Part shown: piece by piece, positions 39,923-54,114 of the stretch | How the letters are laid out: each line of letters starts with the position of its first letter | How positions within the stretch are numbered: position 1 is the stretch's first letter | Assembly: GCA_963662155.1 (NCBI GenBank) | Contig: OY759270.1 | Location: 52,124,471 to 52,188,470, forward strand | Length of the DNA stretch: 64,000 nucleotides | Origin: Lamellibrachia columna | Taxonomy: Eukaryota > Annelida > Polychaeta > Sabellida > Siboglinidae | Direction: 5' to 3' | Made by a program: the position numbers and the translations under genes | Notes under the pieces: model-generated | The model's database searches: none | What the model saw: the letters and a program-made list of their open reading frames with translations, nothing else | What the model was told of the DNA's origin: nothing

Positions 39923-42715
39923 TGGTAATCGTTTACTTAACTGGCCTAAATTATTAGGGCTTTATGCCGACGGTTTTTACAGCATTTTTGTACCTGAATG
40001 CGTTCCTTACATCATTCCGCATATGTTCCAGTAAAAAAGTTCATATGTTCTTTAAAAATATTGTGTTTTAGGCCACTTTTAATCAGTTTTACACAACAAA
40101 ACAGCGGAACCGATTGCAAGATAAACATGGCGCGTGTGTGATTTGCGCATTAGTCACGCCTCGGTGCCATCAGAACCGCGAAGGCGATGTTTGTGTGTAC
40201 TGGGCATACAATTACGCAACGTAAAAGAAATTAAGAGAACAAAATTGAGAAAATAGGCTCCAAAAATGTTTCAAACGAAGAAATTCTAGACAAAAAATTA
40301 AAACATTCTCCACAGTTTTCATATTAAACAACATTTGTAGAGCACATACAGTCACTTCTAACGTGATATTTTATATTTTATTTAATGAAATATTTGATGT
40401 TGCAAATATTATTTGTATGAAAATTATGTGGTCGATATTAGATGTTATGCGCATGCGCAACTACAAGGGGACATCTCATTGCATGTCATTGTAAATATAA
40501 TTAAATTTAAAAGAATGCATGGGTTAAATTATCTGTCGTTTGATGAACAAAGATTATTATTTTTGTAATTAAAAATTATACTGATGATATTGCTTGCATG
40601 TCATGCGCATGTGCAATTTTAAAGGGACAACTCATTGCATGTCATTAACATAATTAAATTAAAAAGAATGCATGGGTTAAATTATCTTTCGTTTTTGTGA
40701 GCAAAGGTTATTGTTTTTGTAATTAAAACATATACTGATGATATTGCATGTCATGCGCATGTGCAACTTAAAGGAGGGAGGAGTACTTTAGGAGCACTTT
40801 AATTTAATTAAGTCAATTTATATAAATTTAAGTCAATTTATATACATTTACAATTTAATGTACTCTCTTTACATTAACATGTTCATTTAAATAATTTAAA
40901 AATAATAATTTAATTATATGCATATTCATATTTTTGGGGAATACCAAATACATATTTAGTTTTTTAATATTTCTAAACTGGTGAGTAATCAAACCACATA
41001 TGTATCGCTTTTTACGTATATGCTGTGTCTATGTGCAGTTGTAGTATCACTGGATTTGTCTGAATACACATTTCTTGATCGAATGACTGATAACACATTC
41101 ACAGTTCATATCCAGTGGATACACAAACCTGTGCATTCAATGTGTATTCGACGGTTATGTGCCCGTCACAGCAGTTCGTGCAAATGCCACACAATTTCTT
41201 TTGTGCAACTGCCTCGGACCGAGGCCCTCGGTGCACGGAAGAAAGCCACACGATGTAAATACGTACAAAATAGTGTTATTATTTAGGCTTGGACAAGGAT
41301 TTCCTACAGCAATTTACCTTATTTCTGCCAAGCAGCAGTATGAGTTACACCAGCAGACACCTTTAAAACACCATTGTTACTTAGCGATTTTCCTTCAAAT
41401 AAATATAAGAAACTTTTACAATAGTTTGTTCATGGAGTTCTTTACATATAACTGGCCATTGATGGTAATGATAATGAAACTGACAATGATGGCTTGTAAT
41501 GATAATGAAAAGTTATGTAGTCCCATAATGATAACAATACATTTATGTTTTTACGTAATTATTGTGGCAAGGATACTGAATACTCTATGACGACTCCATC
41601 CCTCTAAGAAAGCTAAATAACTGTAAACTGTTGTGTTTTATTTATTACACATCAAAATCATACTAGCAGTTACAATAGTGTAGCACGTTGATTAATTAAT
41701 TATTAATATGTTAATTAATGTTATATATTTTGTTGAACGTGTGTATGCGCAATGAAAGGATGCTTTTAAATCACATGTATTATGAGAAAGTAATTAATGT
41801 TATTTAATATGAACAATTAAAATTGTTTCTGAGCTATATCTTCTTCTTCCCATTAATCACTGGCAAGGCGGTACTACATCACGATTTCTCCGCAGGATAT
41901 TGCTGTGAAAACGGACAACACAGAATACCTCCCTCCCTCCCTCCCTCCCAACAATACCCCTCCCCATCAGAAGGAAACCACGCTGACATGCAATATCACC
42001 ATAATTAAAAAAAACCTTTGTTCACCAAACGACAGATAATTTAACCCCTGCATTCTTTTAAATTTAATTATATTAACAATGACAATGAATTGTCCCTTTA
42101 AAGATGCACATGACATGCAATATCATCAGTATGTTTTAATTACAAAAACAATAACCTTTGCTCACCAAATGACAGATAATTTAACCCATGCATTCTTTTA
42201 AATTTAATTATATTAATTTTCATACAAATAATATTTGCAACATCAAATATTTAATTAAATACATATGAAATATTACGTTAGAAGTGACTGTACGTGCTCT
42301 ACAAATGTTGCGTTTAATATTAAAACTGTGGAGAATGTTTTAATTTTTTTTCTAGAATTTCTTCTTTTGAAACATTTTTGGAGCCTATTTTCTATTTTGT
42401 TCTCTTAATTTTTTTACGTTGCGTAATTGTATGCCCAATACACGCAAACATCGCCTTCGCGGTTCTGATGGCACCGAGGCGTGACTAATGCGCAAATCGC
42501 ACACGCGCCATGTTTATCTTGCAATCGGTTCCGCTGTTTTGATGTGTAAAACTGATTAAAAGTGGCCTAAAACACAATATTTTAAAAGAATATATGAACT
42601 TTTTTTACTGGAACATATGCGGAATGATGTAAGGAACGCATTCAGGTATAAAAATGCTGTAAAAACCGTCGGCATAAAGCCGTAATAATTTAGGCCAGTT
42701 ATGTAAACGATTACC
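39923..42715. mobile_element. 2.8-kb element with ~0.7-0.8-kb inverted termini and CATTTAT target duplication
   Basis: The left end (GGTAATCGTTTACTTAACTG, GCCTAAATTATTA) and the right end (TAATAATTTAGGCCAGTTAT, GTAAACGATTACC) are inverted. The match continues inward for 700 bases or more: CGGTGCCATCAGAACCGCGA at 40162 matches inverted TCGCGGTTCTGATGGCACCG at 42457. Direct CATTTAT copies flank it (39916-39922 and 42716-42722). Within each arm a GCATGGGTTAAATTATCT segment is itself repeated. The unique centre (~40.8-42.0 kb) shows no recognised transposase. Probably non-autonomous or foldback type. Confidence 0.85.
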
Positions 42716-42914
42716 CATTTATGTATTATGAGCATTTTCAAAATGCGTTTCACGACACTAAGTCTAAGTTATTAAGTCTAAGATGCTCATAAAGTCCACC
42801 ATAAGCTTCATAGGACCATAATGTCCATACACATACAGTACCATGTTATTACAGGGATAACCGTGACACATTGGCGAAAGTGGGTATAACTATAAATGTT
42901 GATAATTCAGATAA

Positions 42915-43264
42915 ATGGGTAATTACGAACTAGACTAGAGTGGCCTAAATTATTTACGCCGCTGAACGACATGTTTACCTCATTTGTTCTATGCCGATGC
43001 ATTCATTCAATCATTCCACAAATTTCCACGTACAAAAAGCATAATTCTTCTTTAAAACATTGTGTTTTTGCCCTCATTTTCGGTCAAATTAGCACAGCGA
43101 CGCGGATGCCATCTGCAGCACTATTTGAACCACAAAAAAACGCAATATTCATAATGAATGTGTGGTTTTTGTACGTGGAATGATTGAATGAATGCATTTG
43201 AACAGAAAATTGAGGTAAGAATGTTGTTCAGCGGCGTAAATAAATTAGGCTAATCTAGTTCATG
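42915..43264. mobile_element. ~350-bp palindromic MITE related to the 2.8-kb element
   Basis: The left end (GGGTAATTACGAACTAGACT, GTGGCCTAAATTATTTACGC, CGCTGAAC) is the inverted repeat of the right end (GTTCAGCGGCGTAAATAAAT, TAGGCTAATCTAGTTCATGA, TTACCCC). An inner pair (CATTCATTCAATCATTCCAC and GTGGAATGATTGAATGAATG) extends the fold. GGTAAT and GGCCTAAATTATT are shared with the termini of the preceding element, so the two belong to one family. Confidence 0.8.
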
Positions 43265-45414
43265 ATTACCCCAGCCCAGGCCTTCGCTTTGAGAAACAGA
43301 AATCACTGTCCCTGTACTACTGTAGTGACAATCTCTTGAACTATTTGTTATGGCTGTCTTATGTCACGTGCACTTGGTGTATACGTGTTAAGCTCCGCCC
43401 ACTTGGTAGGTTTTATAGAAACACTTGCTTAATTGCTGCATTTTAACTATTTGTAAAATATCTAACTTGTATGCAGCTATGTAATAATCAATTCATTACA
43501 CAGGAATCAAACTGTTGTTGTCATTATGATTTGTCAGCATTGGATTGCGTGTCCCAACATCATATAGCGCCCAATTCCATGACTCAGTATTGTATCATTT
43601 TCCACTACCGTATATCTCCTTGGCCTTGGGTCAGAGTTTATGCTAAACTGTCAGCATCAATTCTTTATACACTTAGCTGACATGTCTTCATTCAGTGGAA
43701 ATGTTTTAGCTGTGAATAACAAGATGCACGACATTAGGCAACTTAGGTATATATTTTTGTGCATACATAGCCCCTGTCAGACCCATGTATACGTGATTAC
43801 ATGTCCTTGGCATATATCTATCTATTTATATATATCTTCCTAATATGACGGTAATCTTGAGTACAGCTGCTCCACTAATATAAACCATTTAGATATTTTA
43901 CGTGACACACTATAAATATTAATAATTTTTATACATGATTAGATTTGTCTTTTGCAGTAGACAATGAACCAATCACAAAATAATTAGATAACATGCCACA
44001 AGTCAGTACATTAAGCATAATTTGTTTTACATGATTACAATCATGATTACAATCTCAATTACAAATATTTTTATGTATATGTCTGTTTCCTAGGTGTCAC
44101 TACAATGCAAGCAGGATTTTCTCTTCATTTTGTGTCTAATGCATACACAGAGAGTGTATTTTAATAGGGTTTGATTTTGTCTTGACTAACACTGATCACA
44201 ATGACAACATGAGGGTTTTTATTAATTTCATTATGTCAATTATATTCTTGAATGTAATTATGCTTGTAATCATGATTACATACAAAATTCATCATAATCA
44301 ATAACACTCGGTTTCTAAGTAAATTATGCTTGTAATCATACTCAAATTTTAACAGTAATTGTAATTGATTTCATTTGTGATGTAACCCATCTCTCCTATT
44401 CAATACAATAACGTTAGATAATGAATTGTATCAATCACAGAGTAACTAAATTGCAGAGGAAGTAATTGAAAAAAGCCATCATTGGCATCTTTATTATAGA
44501 AAAACAAATCTGTTACAGGTCCATAAACAAATTAATAATAATAATGGTCTTTGTTTATATATGCTGGATTCTAGTCACTAGTGCAGTCTAGTATATACTT
44601 TGTTCATTTGTGTGCAGCATCTACTGTTCCATGTCCAACGCTCAGCTTCAGTATTACCTTTATGTTTGGTCCATCATTGATTAATTACTTGACACAATAA
44701 TTAGCTGTGGTTTATTAATTCAAAACTACTTTCAATGACTTGTGGTTCCATAAATCCATGTAGCACACTTTCTGTAATTGACGTTCATAATGATGCAAGT
44801 GATTCTTCCATATCGTTAGAGATAACCTGAAAATATACATAATATTATGTTAATTAGAATAATAATAAAAAAGTACCTTCTAAAAGCACTTTACACTTGA
44901 TGGCTGTACAACACAAAAAAGTATATAAATTGCCTCAAGCAATAGTCTCCAAAAATCCTGTAATCTTAATCCGCATTTTAAAGGCATTGATCATAGCTAA
45001 GCTCTCCTAGTTGATCAGCTCAGTTGCTCATGTGTCTATACTTATCAGTTTGCCTATATTCTTCTGATATGGTCTCCATGACTGAATGCAATATTCAAAG
45101 TGGAGTCTAATAAATATTTTTTTGTTAAATTGAATAACATCTACCAGTCCCAACCTTGATGGTGTTTTCATGAATGCTTGTTAGATAATGGTTTCTTATT
45201 ATAATACATAAACAACATTTTAATGACAACAAACTGTTCATACTACAAGCCTGCAAAACGTTAGCAAATATGACAGTAGTTCACTAGTCAGTTCACTTGT
45301 GGCTGTGTTCATGTCTTTCGTGACACTTTCTGAAGCTTGTGATTAAGATATTTAATTTTATATAGGATTATTTACATAATCAGAAAATATGGTTTAAAAA
45401 TAATACATGCGAAA
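43265..45414. other. intergenic, no gene seen
   Basis: AT-rich, with a cluster of ATGATTACAATCATGATTAC-like motifs near 44030-44350. No recognised exon or terminus. Confidence 0.45.
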
Positions 45415-45416
45415 TG

Positions 45417-45503
45417 CGGCATATTACACACAAAAGCGACCGGGAAAGCATCGATCGTTGTAGGTAGTCCATCTTTTGGTACGATGTCGCAAACGTTCGG
45501 ACA
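45417..45503 (-). pseudogene. Polinton-type cysteine protease fragment
   Basis: Immediately downstream of the capsid fossil on the same strand, a short frame reads VCDIVPKDGLPTTIDAFPV and continues AFVC before the similarity stops. This fits the N-terminal part of the adenovirus-like (Ulp1-fold) protease of these elements. Fewer than 30 residues remain; no catalytic residues are present. Its order next to the capsid gene supports a Polinton origin. Confidence 0.6.
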
Positions 45504-45578
45504 TGTTCATATGTCTCTCGCCAGGAGATGCACAATATGGCTTGTCTCCATCAGAAATCGTAGATGACATTCCTGCTC

Positions 45579-46320
45579 TTATTCGAATTCTGCATACACA
45601 ACGATGTTGATGGTCTGTTGGAGCACTGCAGTGAAATGCATCTCGATACGCAGATTGCCCTTTTGTACCAGATGGTAGCATGATCCATGACACGCGTCTG
45701 GGGTCAGGTCAAAACCAAATAAGGTGTACCGATCACTGAAGTCGTCACGAGTCAGACCGTTCCCTTCATCCTGTGAAACCTTGCAAGTCGAGATGAACAG
45801 GTTGAGGCAACTTCTGATGAATCGATTCTCGTCAAAATTTGGCTGGAGATGTTTGGAGAGTACTTGTTGACCGTCCATGTAAACGGCGAGGAAGTTGATG
45901 TTGTTGTGCTTGGCATATGAACTGTTGTACGCGTTGTTGTCTATGCAGCACAGCACCAGACGTTTAGGTTAGGTACCGAGGAACATGTTCTCATGCGTGT
46001 GCGACATGGCCCCTATGGGAATGAAGTAAAATTTGCAGTTGACGGAATGCAGTGGGTACTTGGCCATGCCCTTGTCAAGTGCCTTTATGTGCCCCATCTG
46101 AACGGCCGGATTCATTGTGGCTTTCCTCACTAAAATGGTGGCATTGATGATGTGTACTTTATAATCGGGGTTGGCACCGCCGGCCATGAGCACGAGCATA
46201 TCCTTGCTTCGCACCAATCGTATCTTAACGTCGACACCATTGAGCAGGAAACAATCTTGTATGAACAGGTCCACGTGTAGTAAACAGTGCACCAGCCTGT
46301 TCACGAGCACCACAATGCTG
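45579..46320 (-). pseudogene. Polinton/Maverick-type major capsid protein fossil (F54H12.2-like)
   Basis: The minus-strand frame shows the capsid family I know from Polinton/adintovirus-like elements, often labelled F54H12.2-like in invertebrate databases. Visible landmarks are FLLNGVDVKIRL, ALDKGMAKYPLHS, HENMFLG, NFLAVYMDGQQV, LFGFDLTPD, KGNLRIEMHF and VVYAEFE. It would form a double-jelly-roll capsid. It is broken: an in-frame TAA (45969-45971) splits it, a short stretch is missing after the SSYAK motif, and the C-terminus is cut soon after YAEFE. The N-terminus is also absent. Only the C-terminal two-thirds or so survives. An old integrated or transposed copy, not functional. Confidence 0.85.
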
Positions 46321-46399
46321 GAGGGAAGATGTTAGAACTGCTAGTGAAATTTAATCTAGCTGCCGCTTCAGCAATGTTTCAGCGGACCAATAAACATAT

Positions 46400-47915
46400 A
46401 GGTTGTTAGAACACTAGCAGTGACGACAGCACATGCTACAAAGGCGGTCGCTTCGGTCAGCTGGACTATGTCTGCATGTCGGTAAAATGGCTCTCACGCG
46501 TTCGAAGCTCTGTGGTAAAGTGTGCTAGGCATCGACAGGCGGGTCGCAAGTATGGCCTTGTGGAGATTGTCTGGACTTCGATATTCTCGAGCCCCAGGAA
46601 GGATGTTCGCAGAACCTGAATGTTGCTTCACTAGATATTCAACCCCGGTCATAGTGGAGTTCGAGCCAATACGGAAATCTTATCTGGGCGGTTAGTGTCC
46701 AGAACTATCAAGGAGGCATATCAACAAGGCAACATAGTTACTCTTGGTACGTAAGTGCGTGCCCATGCGCAAACAGTGTCCAGGTGGTAAAATGTTCCTA
46801 CTAATGTACGAGGCAAGGCTGGTTGGGAGGATTGGCAATCGTACATTGAAGGCATCATCCGCAACATGCAGAGAACAGAATCAACCGGCAACATGAAGGA
46901 GGTGAGCCACCTAGGTAAAATTGGTGGTTGAATGAACCCAAATAAATCTGCTGATGATACCCCCACCACCTCGTCAGAACAGCTTCTGGGCATGTCGCAT
47001 AAGTTGACGGAGAACAAGTTCGCCTCAGTTGACGACCAACACTCTCGTCTACTCGCTGAATACTGATGCTGTGGTCGAGGATGGAGATTGGCTTGAGAAA
47101 AAGGAGTTCAATTTAGCTCTGACTCTGTCCGCGGCATGAACTCATCATGCAGATCTGGAATTAGGAGACAGTAACGAAAGCTGTATCCCAGGGTGAGATT
47201 GTGAAACTTTTCAAGAAGGGTGATTGCAACTTTGTGCTGTATGTTTCACAAATCTTACATGCAAGGTGTTAGCTGTCGTGGTGCTGGGACGCATCAAGAA
47301 GGATGTGGGGAAGAATCTCCCTGACTTGCAAGTCGGCTTCTGACCAAACCAGGGTTGCAGACACAGACATCGGCAATATGAAGTTCCTACACAAGTGTCC
47401 AGACAGCCCGTGAACGTTCACTACCTCTCTCGGTTGGTGCACTTTGGCCAAGGGTACAAAGTAGAAACGTCTGGTTAAGCACACTAATTGCTCTATCGCC
47501 CACGCCTCACTGCATCGGTACAGTTTTGTTGTGTGACGAGATACTATAGAGGATACTGGTCGCAAGATGAGGGTGCATGCACCGCAGACCATAAAACTCA
47601 GAACGGACGTGATGGTTGGTTGATTCACTTTGCTGTGTGTCTGTGAAGACTCTGAACCCCCGCGAAGCATGAAGGCGCGCCTATACAAGATCGGGGTCCA
47701 GCAGGTGCACGAATAGACATCATCAACATCATTTGACGTCGAGGAGGTTGTGGGGACACGCAAATGGAGATAGTTTGGTCACATCTTGTGAATGAGCGAG
47801 GACCGTCTAGTGCGCCGCACACTTGCATCGCTACCGAAACCAGCATACAACCCCCGCTCACTGCTGGCGGGCATTGGACAACCCATCGCCAACTGCCTCG
47901 AGGATTATGCTGCTG
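46400..47915 (+). mobile_element. heavily decayed LINE (reverse-transcriptase C-terminal half)
   Basis: Many stops and frameshifts, but pieces typical of non-LTR reverse transcriptases are readable on the plus strand: a maturase-like VKLFKKGDCNFVL-type segment near 47200, CKSASDQT near 47330, and a C-terminal FGHIL-MSEDRLVRRTLAS segment near 47775-47835 (a common end motif of these ORFs). It lies ~190 bp upstream of the transporter's first coding exon. The subfamily could not be assigned. Confidence 0.6.
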
Positions 47916-48104
47916 AATCTGATATCAGGAATTCAATAAATATTCATATATATTATTGCACTACTATTTGTCATTGTATTGTTCTTTGTGTTGATGGAAA
48001 TAAATTCAATGCAATAAACACATGCACACTGATATGCACAGCACCATAGGCACTATTACCATCACCACGAGCACTACTTTTTACAGCCAACTAAAATACC
48101 GAAG

Positions 48105-51100
48105 ATGATGGACACGGACTACCACATCAAGCTCTATAAGAAGTATGTTAGGTCGAAGAGCATCAAGCCGGACAGTTCGGTAAGTCTGCACTACGCCTTT
48201 GCCTGCAGATCACCACATTATAGTCATAGGGCTTAGCCTACTGTTACATTTCCCATTGGCAACCATTTTAACGTTTTGCATGATTATAAGAAAATGGGAC
48301 CATCAGAAATTTAGAAACTTCTTACCTGCCGTTGTCATCATCTCATTGACATGTTGATCGAGTTTAGTCAAAGTCACATACTTCTAACTCGTTTAAAATG
48401 CCTGAACGTGCCACACCCATCAATGTTTACCAATTTCTGCATGAATTACTACGCACACGTGCCTTGTGGTGAAAAAATTGCCAAAAATCCTTCCGCCTAT
48501 TGAAATCATCTAAAAATCCACAGTTACACTGTCAATATATTCTACCAGCAAACTTGCCAGTGTGCCTGCTTAGATGCCGTTATGTCAGATGATATGATTT
48601 AAAAAAAAATACACATAAAATTACTATGCCCTACATTCGTGTGTAACACACCAGGAAGTGTAACTGAGGCATGATCCCGTACAGGGAAGCTTTTTTCTGA
48701 GAAAGTGTCCAATTTTATATCAATGCGGCACAATGTATATGTAAACCCATTATGGAACACTCCTGCTTGTCACCTCATTATTATTTGTTTCACAGCCAAA
48801 TCAAAACAATGCCCTGTCCATAATAGCTGAAAACCAGTCACATGATTTAATTATAAGTAAATTTTGACACATGATAAATCATAGACCATATACACTAGAT
48901 TTCTAGAGCATTGCGAACCAATGAAACCTACTTACTGTCTCTTTAAATATACCAACTACTTATTTTCAAATTTATATTTAAATAATTGCTTGAATTTTAA
49001 CCAAATAAAATATTATGGCAAAACTTTGTTAAATTTTATTGTTGATGTGACTGCTTTCATGTTTCTACTTGATAGGGTACATGGCGTACTGCTTGATTTG
49101 ACTGCATGATCCCTAGAGGATTTTTAGATGATTTCAATAGGCGGAAGGATTTTTGGCATTGTTTTTGCCGCAAGGCACGTGCATGGTAATTCGTGCAGAA
49201 ATTGGTAAAAATTGACGGGTATGCCATACAAAACGTTAACATGGTCACCAATGGAAAACGTAACAGTAGGCTGAACCCAAATAGGTACCCTGGCAACAGA
49301 AATGTGGTAGCCATCTAACATTCATGGAGGAGGGTTTTAATAAAAAAATGTACTGATAAAATGCATGAAAACGTGTCTTTCACCAAACAATGAGTGTGTA
49401 CTATGCTGCACAAAAGGAAGAATTGTTAAATATGGAGTTATTAATTGTCGACTCAGATGTGGCTACAGTTGTGCAGTGACAGTGTATAGGCTCAGTTACA
49501 TGCTTCAACATAGAATCACACGAATAAATCAAAACGGCTGCTAACTTGCCTCATGTTGCGTGCGTTTGACTTAGAAAATTGTCCATGTCAGGCTAGTTAA
49601 TATTATATTATTATATATATTTTATTGATTCCATCTAGTCAACCGGATTTTTAGATGATTTTAATACGCGGAAGAATTTTTGGCAATTTTTTCGCCACAA
49701 GGCATGAATGCGTAGTAATTCATGCAGAAATTGGTAAACATTTATGGGTATGGCACTTTTAGCTATTTTAAAAGTGTTAGAAATATGTGATTTTGACAAA
49801 ACAGCAGGTAAGCAGTTTTAAGAATTTTGTATGGTCCCGTTTTCTTTTGCCAATGGGAAATGTAACTGTAGGCTGATCCCAAGTACGCGGGCATCGTGGT
49901 CACAGCACTGTTATAAAATTTCGATATGCTTATGTTTTAGTCGTCGTTAGCTTAATTGTGGATATTGCAGGTAATTTGGATGAAATTATTAGTTTGTTAT
50001 AACACGTTTCTTAGAATTTCGATAATTTGCAATTCCGATAATATAATCAGGGTTCATATTTTCGAAAATAAATAAAAACGGCTGCTAACCTGCCCCATGT
50101 GTGTGTTTCACATAGAAAATTATCAGTGTCATGGTAGTTAATATTACATTATTATATTTTATTGATTTCATTTAGTCAACAAGATCATTATTTATTAAGC
50201 GCCACTTTTATATAAATTTTTTACCGTCTCCTTTACGAGGTGTCCTATAACTGACCTACTATGTAGCAAAAATGTCAAATAAATATACATTTTAATGTTG
50301 TGCTATAACATTTGATGTGCATCAGCTGATATGTTATACAATTTGATGTTTAATAAGATATTTAATTGTTAAAAAACAAAAATAAAATTCATTTTCCATG
50401 TGTTAAAATTGTACGAAAGAGCTTATGATAAGCTAAACACTTAAAATAAGCATTTTTTGTATAGAAAATAATCATTGCGTTTCATAAATGTCTATTCACC
50501 ATGCCTCGGTACGCGTTTCATGTTGTGTGCAGTTCTTTGTGCCTGGGCACAAGGAAATTAAGGTGCGCAACCCAAACTGTAATTAACCCTGTCTCTAGCT
50601 AGCTACATCCTAGGCTAACCCCATCTCTAGCTAACCCCGTTCCTAGCTAACCCTAACCCTGAAGTGGTTTACAGAAGATATAACCATTCCCATAGGCACA
50701 GGTTGATAAGAAAAGTGAACAGTTTGCCTGGAAAAGGCAGACAGCAGTAACAATCACGAGTAGCATGGTACAGAGGGGATGCCAAAATGGAAATTTGGTC
50801 AAAATTAGGGCACCAGTTTATGAGGGAGCAGTTAGCTATTTTGCACAAGCACAATCATTGGTGATATTTGTTGTGTGGCCCAGTGCATTGGTTCCACTGT
50901 GTAGCAAATTTGGACATAATAGCATTTTCAAGTCAGGCTGCAAAGGGTATCTGGTCATGTGATGCCCCGTTATGGTGGCGTATCGAAATCAAGCAGTGTG
51001 CCTTGTATCTTCTCAACTAGAAGCATGAAAGCAGTCACATAAACAATAAAATTTAACAATTCTGACACATTGGAAATCACTCAAAATCTTGTTAAATATG

Positions 51101-53494
51101 ATCAATTGTCACTTCTGACAAAATTACGCCATGTTTGGATAAAAATCAAGCAATTATATAATATTAATTTGAAAATCAATTAATTGGTATATTTATAGAG
51201 ACAGTAAGCAGGCTTCATTGGTTCGCAGTGTTCTGGAAATCTAGTGTACATAATCTATGATTTATGAAGTGTCAAAATTAACCTATAATTAAATTATGTG
51301 ACTGGTTTTCAACTTTTCAGGCAGGGCATTGTGTTGATTTGGCTGTCAAACAAATAATGATGAGACAAGCTGAAGTGTTCCATAATATGTCTACATATGC
51401 TTTGTGCCATAACTTGATATAAAATTGGACACTTTCTCAGAAAAAGTTTCCCTATTTGGGATCATGCCTCAGTTAGCCTTCCTGGTGTGTTAGATATGAA
51501 TGTAGGGCATAGTAAGTTTGGATATAGGATGTTTTAAAAATTTCATATCTCACATAAGTGCGTTTGAGAATTGCCATGTTTGCTGGTAGAAACTGTTGAC
51601 TGTAACTGGATTTTTAGATGATTTTAATAGGCGGAAGAATTTTTGGCAATTTTTTCACCACAAGGCACGAGTGCGTAGTAATTCATGCAGAAATTTTTAA
51701 CATTGACGGGTATGGCACGTTCAGCCATTTTAAAAGAGTTAGAAATATGTGATTTTGACAAAACTCGACCAGCATGTCAATAAGATGATGACAACAGCAG
51801 GTCAGAAGTTTTGATGGTCCTGTTTTCTTATGATCATGCAAAACGTTAACATGGTCACCAATGTAACTGTAGGCTGAAACGTAGCCTCGATTATCCAGGC
51901 TCCGTGCTGTGGCGCCACCGGTTGCTGCACATATTATCGTCTGGATGCAACGTGTACTTTTCACTTTGACGGAAATTATGTATACACCCAGATTCTTGGT
52001 GCATACATAATTAGCTAATTATGGTGCTGTCCGAGCATTTGGTTAATTCATAAAATAAGAGTTGAACTTTTATCAGTTAATGCGATGAAATTCGAATTAA
52101 CTTTAAACCTTGATTATATTGATTGACACAACTGTCAGAATGAAAAGTTAAATCAAGCAAACAAAATGTTTAGTGTAGAATCTCTATAATGACGCTGATT
52201 GGTTGCTAATGCTTTGTGGGAACGCCTACACAAAATGTGGTGTCAGTGGGTAACAACGATACCACGCCTCTGAGGTCAGACTCTTCTCGGTGAATTCATG
52301 AAAGCGAGTGAGAGTCGGATAAGCGAGACTGGCTAAAACTAGGCACTTCACTTTTTTAACTGTTTTGATCGTAAAATCATTTTATGTAGTACACATGATA
52401 TATTATACTATGATTATTCTAACATATCAGGCCGCTGAAATGTGTTTTAATGAAGTAGAAGCAATTTTTATTTAAATTGTTTAATTTTTACAAAAGTTGA
52501 CCTCGGTGTTCAGTGCAAATTTTTAATAGCTCTAGGATATTTCAGTTAATTGTTGCGAATCATAAGATCAGAGCTTCTAATCGGAGTGCACTACTCCCCA
52601 TAAAGTTGGTGTCCATGGATACAAGTGAATTGTCGACCTATAATTATTTTGCATGCGTGGTATTCAGTACCATCATACATAAATTTGTAAACATTGTCAC
52701 TGATGATGTATAATATGTATATATTAAAACAAACGTAAACTTGAAAACACTCATGCGAGTGCGCGCGCGCGTGCACACACACACACATATATATAAAATA
52801 CTGGAAGCACATTGAGGATTAATCAGTCTGGTGGTTGAATGTTTCAGCTTGTATACTGGATCAAGAAAAACATCATCCTGGTTGCGACAGTATCATCTGT
52901 GTTCCTTGGCTCCATCATCGGGTTAGCCGGACGTTTATTCAACCCGAGTGAAGAAACCATCATACTGGTTGCCTTTCCTGGAGAAATACTTATGAGAATG
53001 TTAAATATGATTGTCCTGCCCATGATAGCATCCAGTATTATAACAGGTCAGTGGCGTCTTCCTGTCTTCTCCTATGGCATGGTCACCTCACGTGTAAGTT
53101 CAACATGTCTGGCACTGCATGGTTTCGTTCACTGCTGCGTGTCTGATGATACATACAACTTTAATTTTGAAACACCTAACCATGTACTGACATCCATTTG
53201 CAAAGCAAGCCTTTATCTAAGCACAGTTCTCATTGTAACATTTCTGTCACTCGTATATTTACCATTGCAGCCTTGGCACAGCTTAAGGCACACCAATGTG
53301 GTCACGTAGGCACTCGTGCACTTGTCTATTACATGGCCACCACTTGCATCGCAGCTAGTATTGGCGTTTCATGTGTGCAGTTCATCCAACCTGGCGTAAC
53401 CCCAGACACAGAACACGTTGATCTTCATGAACATGAACTGACTCCAATGGATACAGTTTTTGACTTTTTTAGGTAGTTTTTGACTTTTTTAGTA

Positions 53495-53535
<41 letters not shown>

Positions 53536-54040
53536 GTTTAGGGAATAACACATAGTTTGTTGATGTCACGAGAGTGTTTTCAGCCACATAGCATCACTAG
53601 TGCCGGAGGCTGGAGGCACACAAGTGATGTTATCTGGCTGATAACACTTTTAATAAGATTTAACAAGATTGCCATCAAAGGCAAAAGCCCAGATGGCAAA
53701 TGGACAAGGAAGCCATTGGTTTATCGAGATTCCAATCTATGTGTAATCCGCCCTCCTCAAATATGTGTCAACCTTGTTTTTAAACATATTCACGCTGCTA
53801 GCAGTAGTACAATCGATAGAGAATTTGTTCCATTCATTGGTTGTCCTCTGTGAAAACTAGTACTTCCTGATATCCAATCTACACTAATGTTTCCTCATGT
53901 CCTCTAGTTCTATTATCTTGAGTGAGAACAAAATATTTCTATCAATATTTTCATACCCATTCAATATCTTAAAAACTTCATTTTGATCTCTTTGTGTCAA
54001 CTGCAAATTTTAATACGTTGTTTGTTATATTATCGTCATT

Positions 54041-54114
<74 letters not shown>

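Noticed and set aside
52839..53309. 156-codon uninterrupted transporter frame
   Set aside because: After 53046 the frame leaves SLC1 similarity at a donor (ACAG|GTCAGT); similarity resumes at 53271 after an acceptor, so it is two exons.
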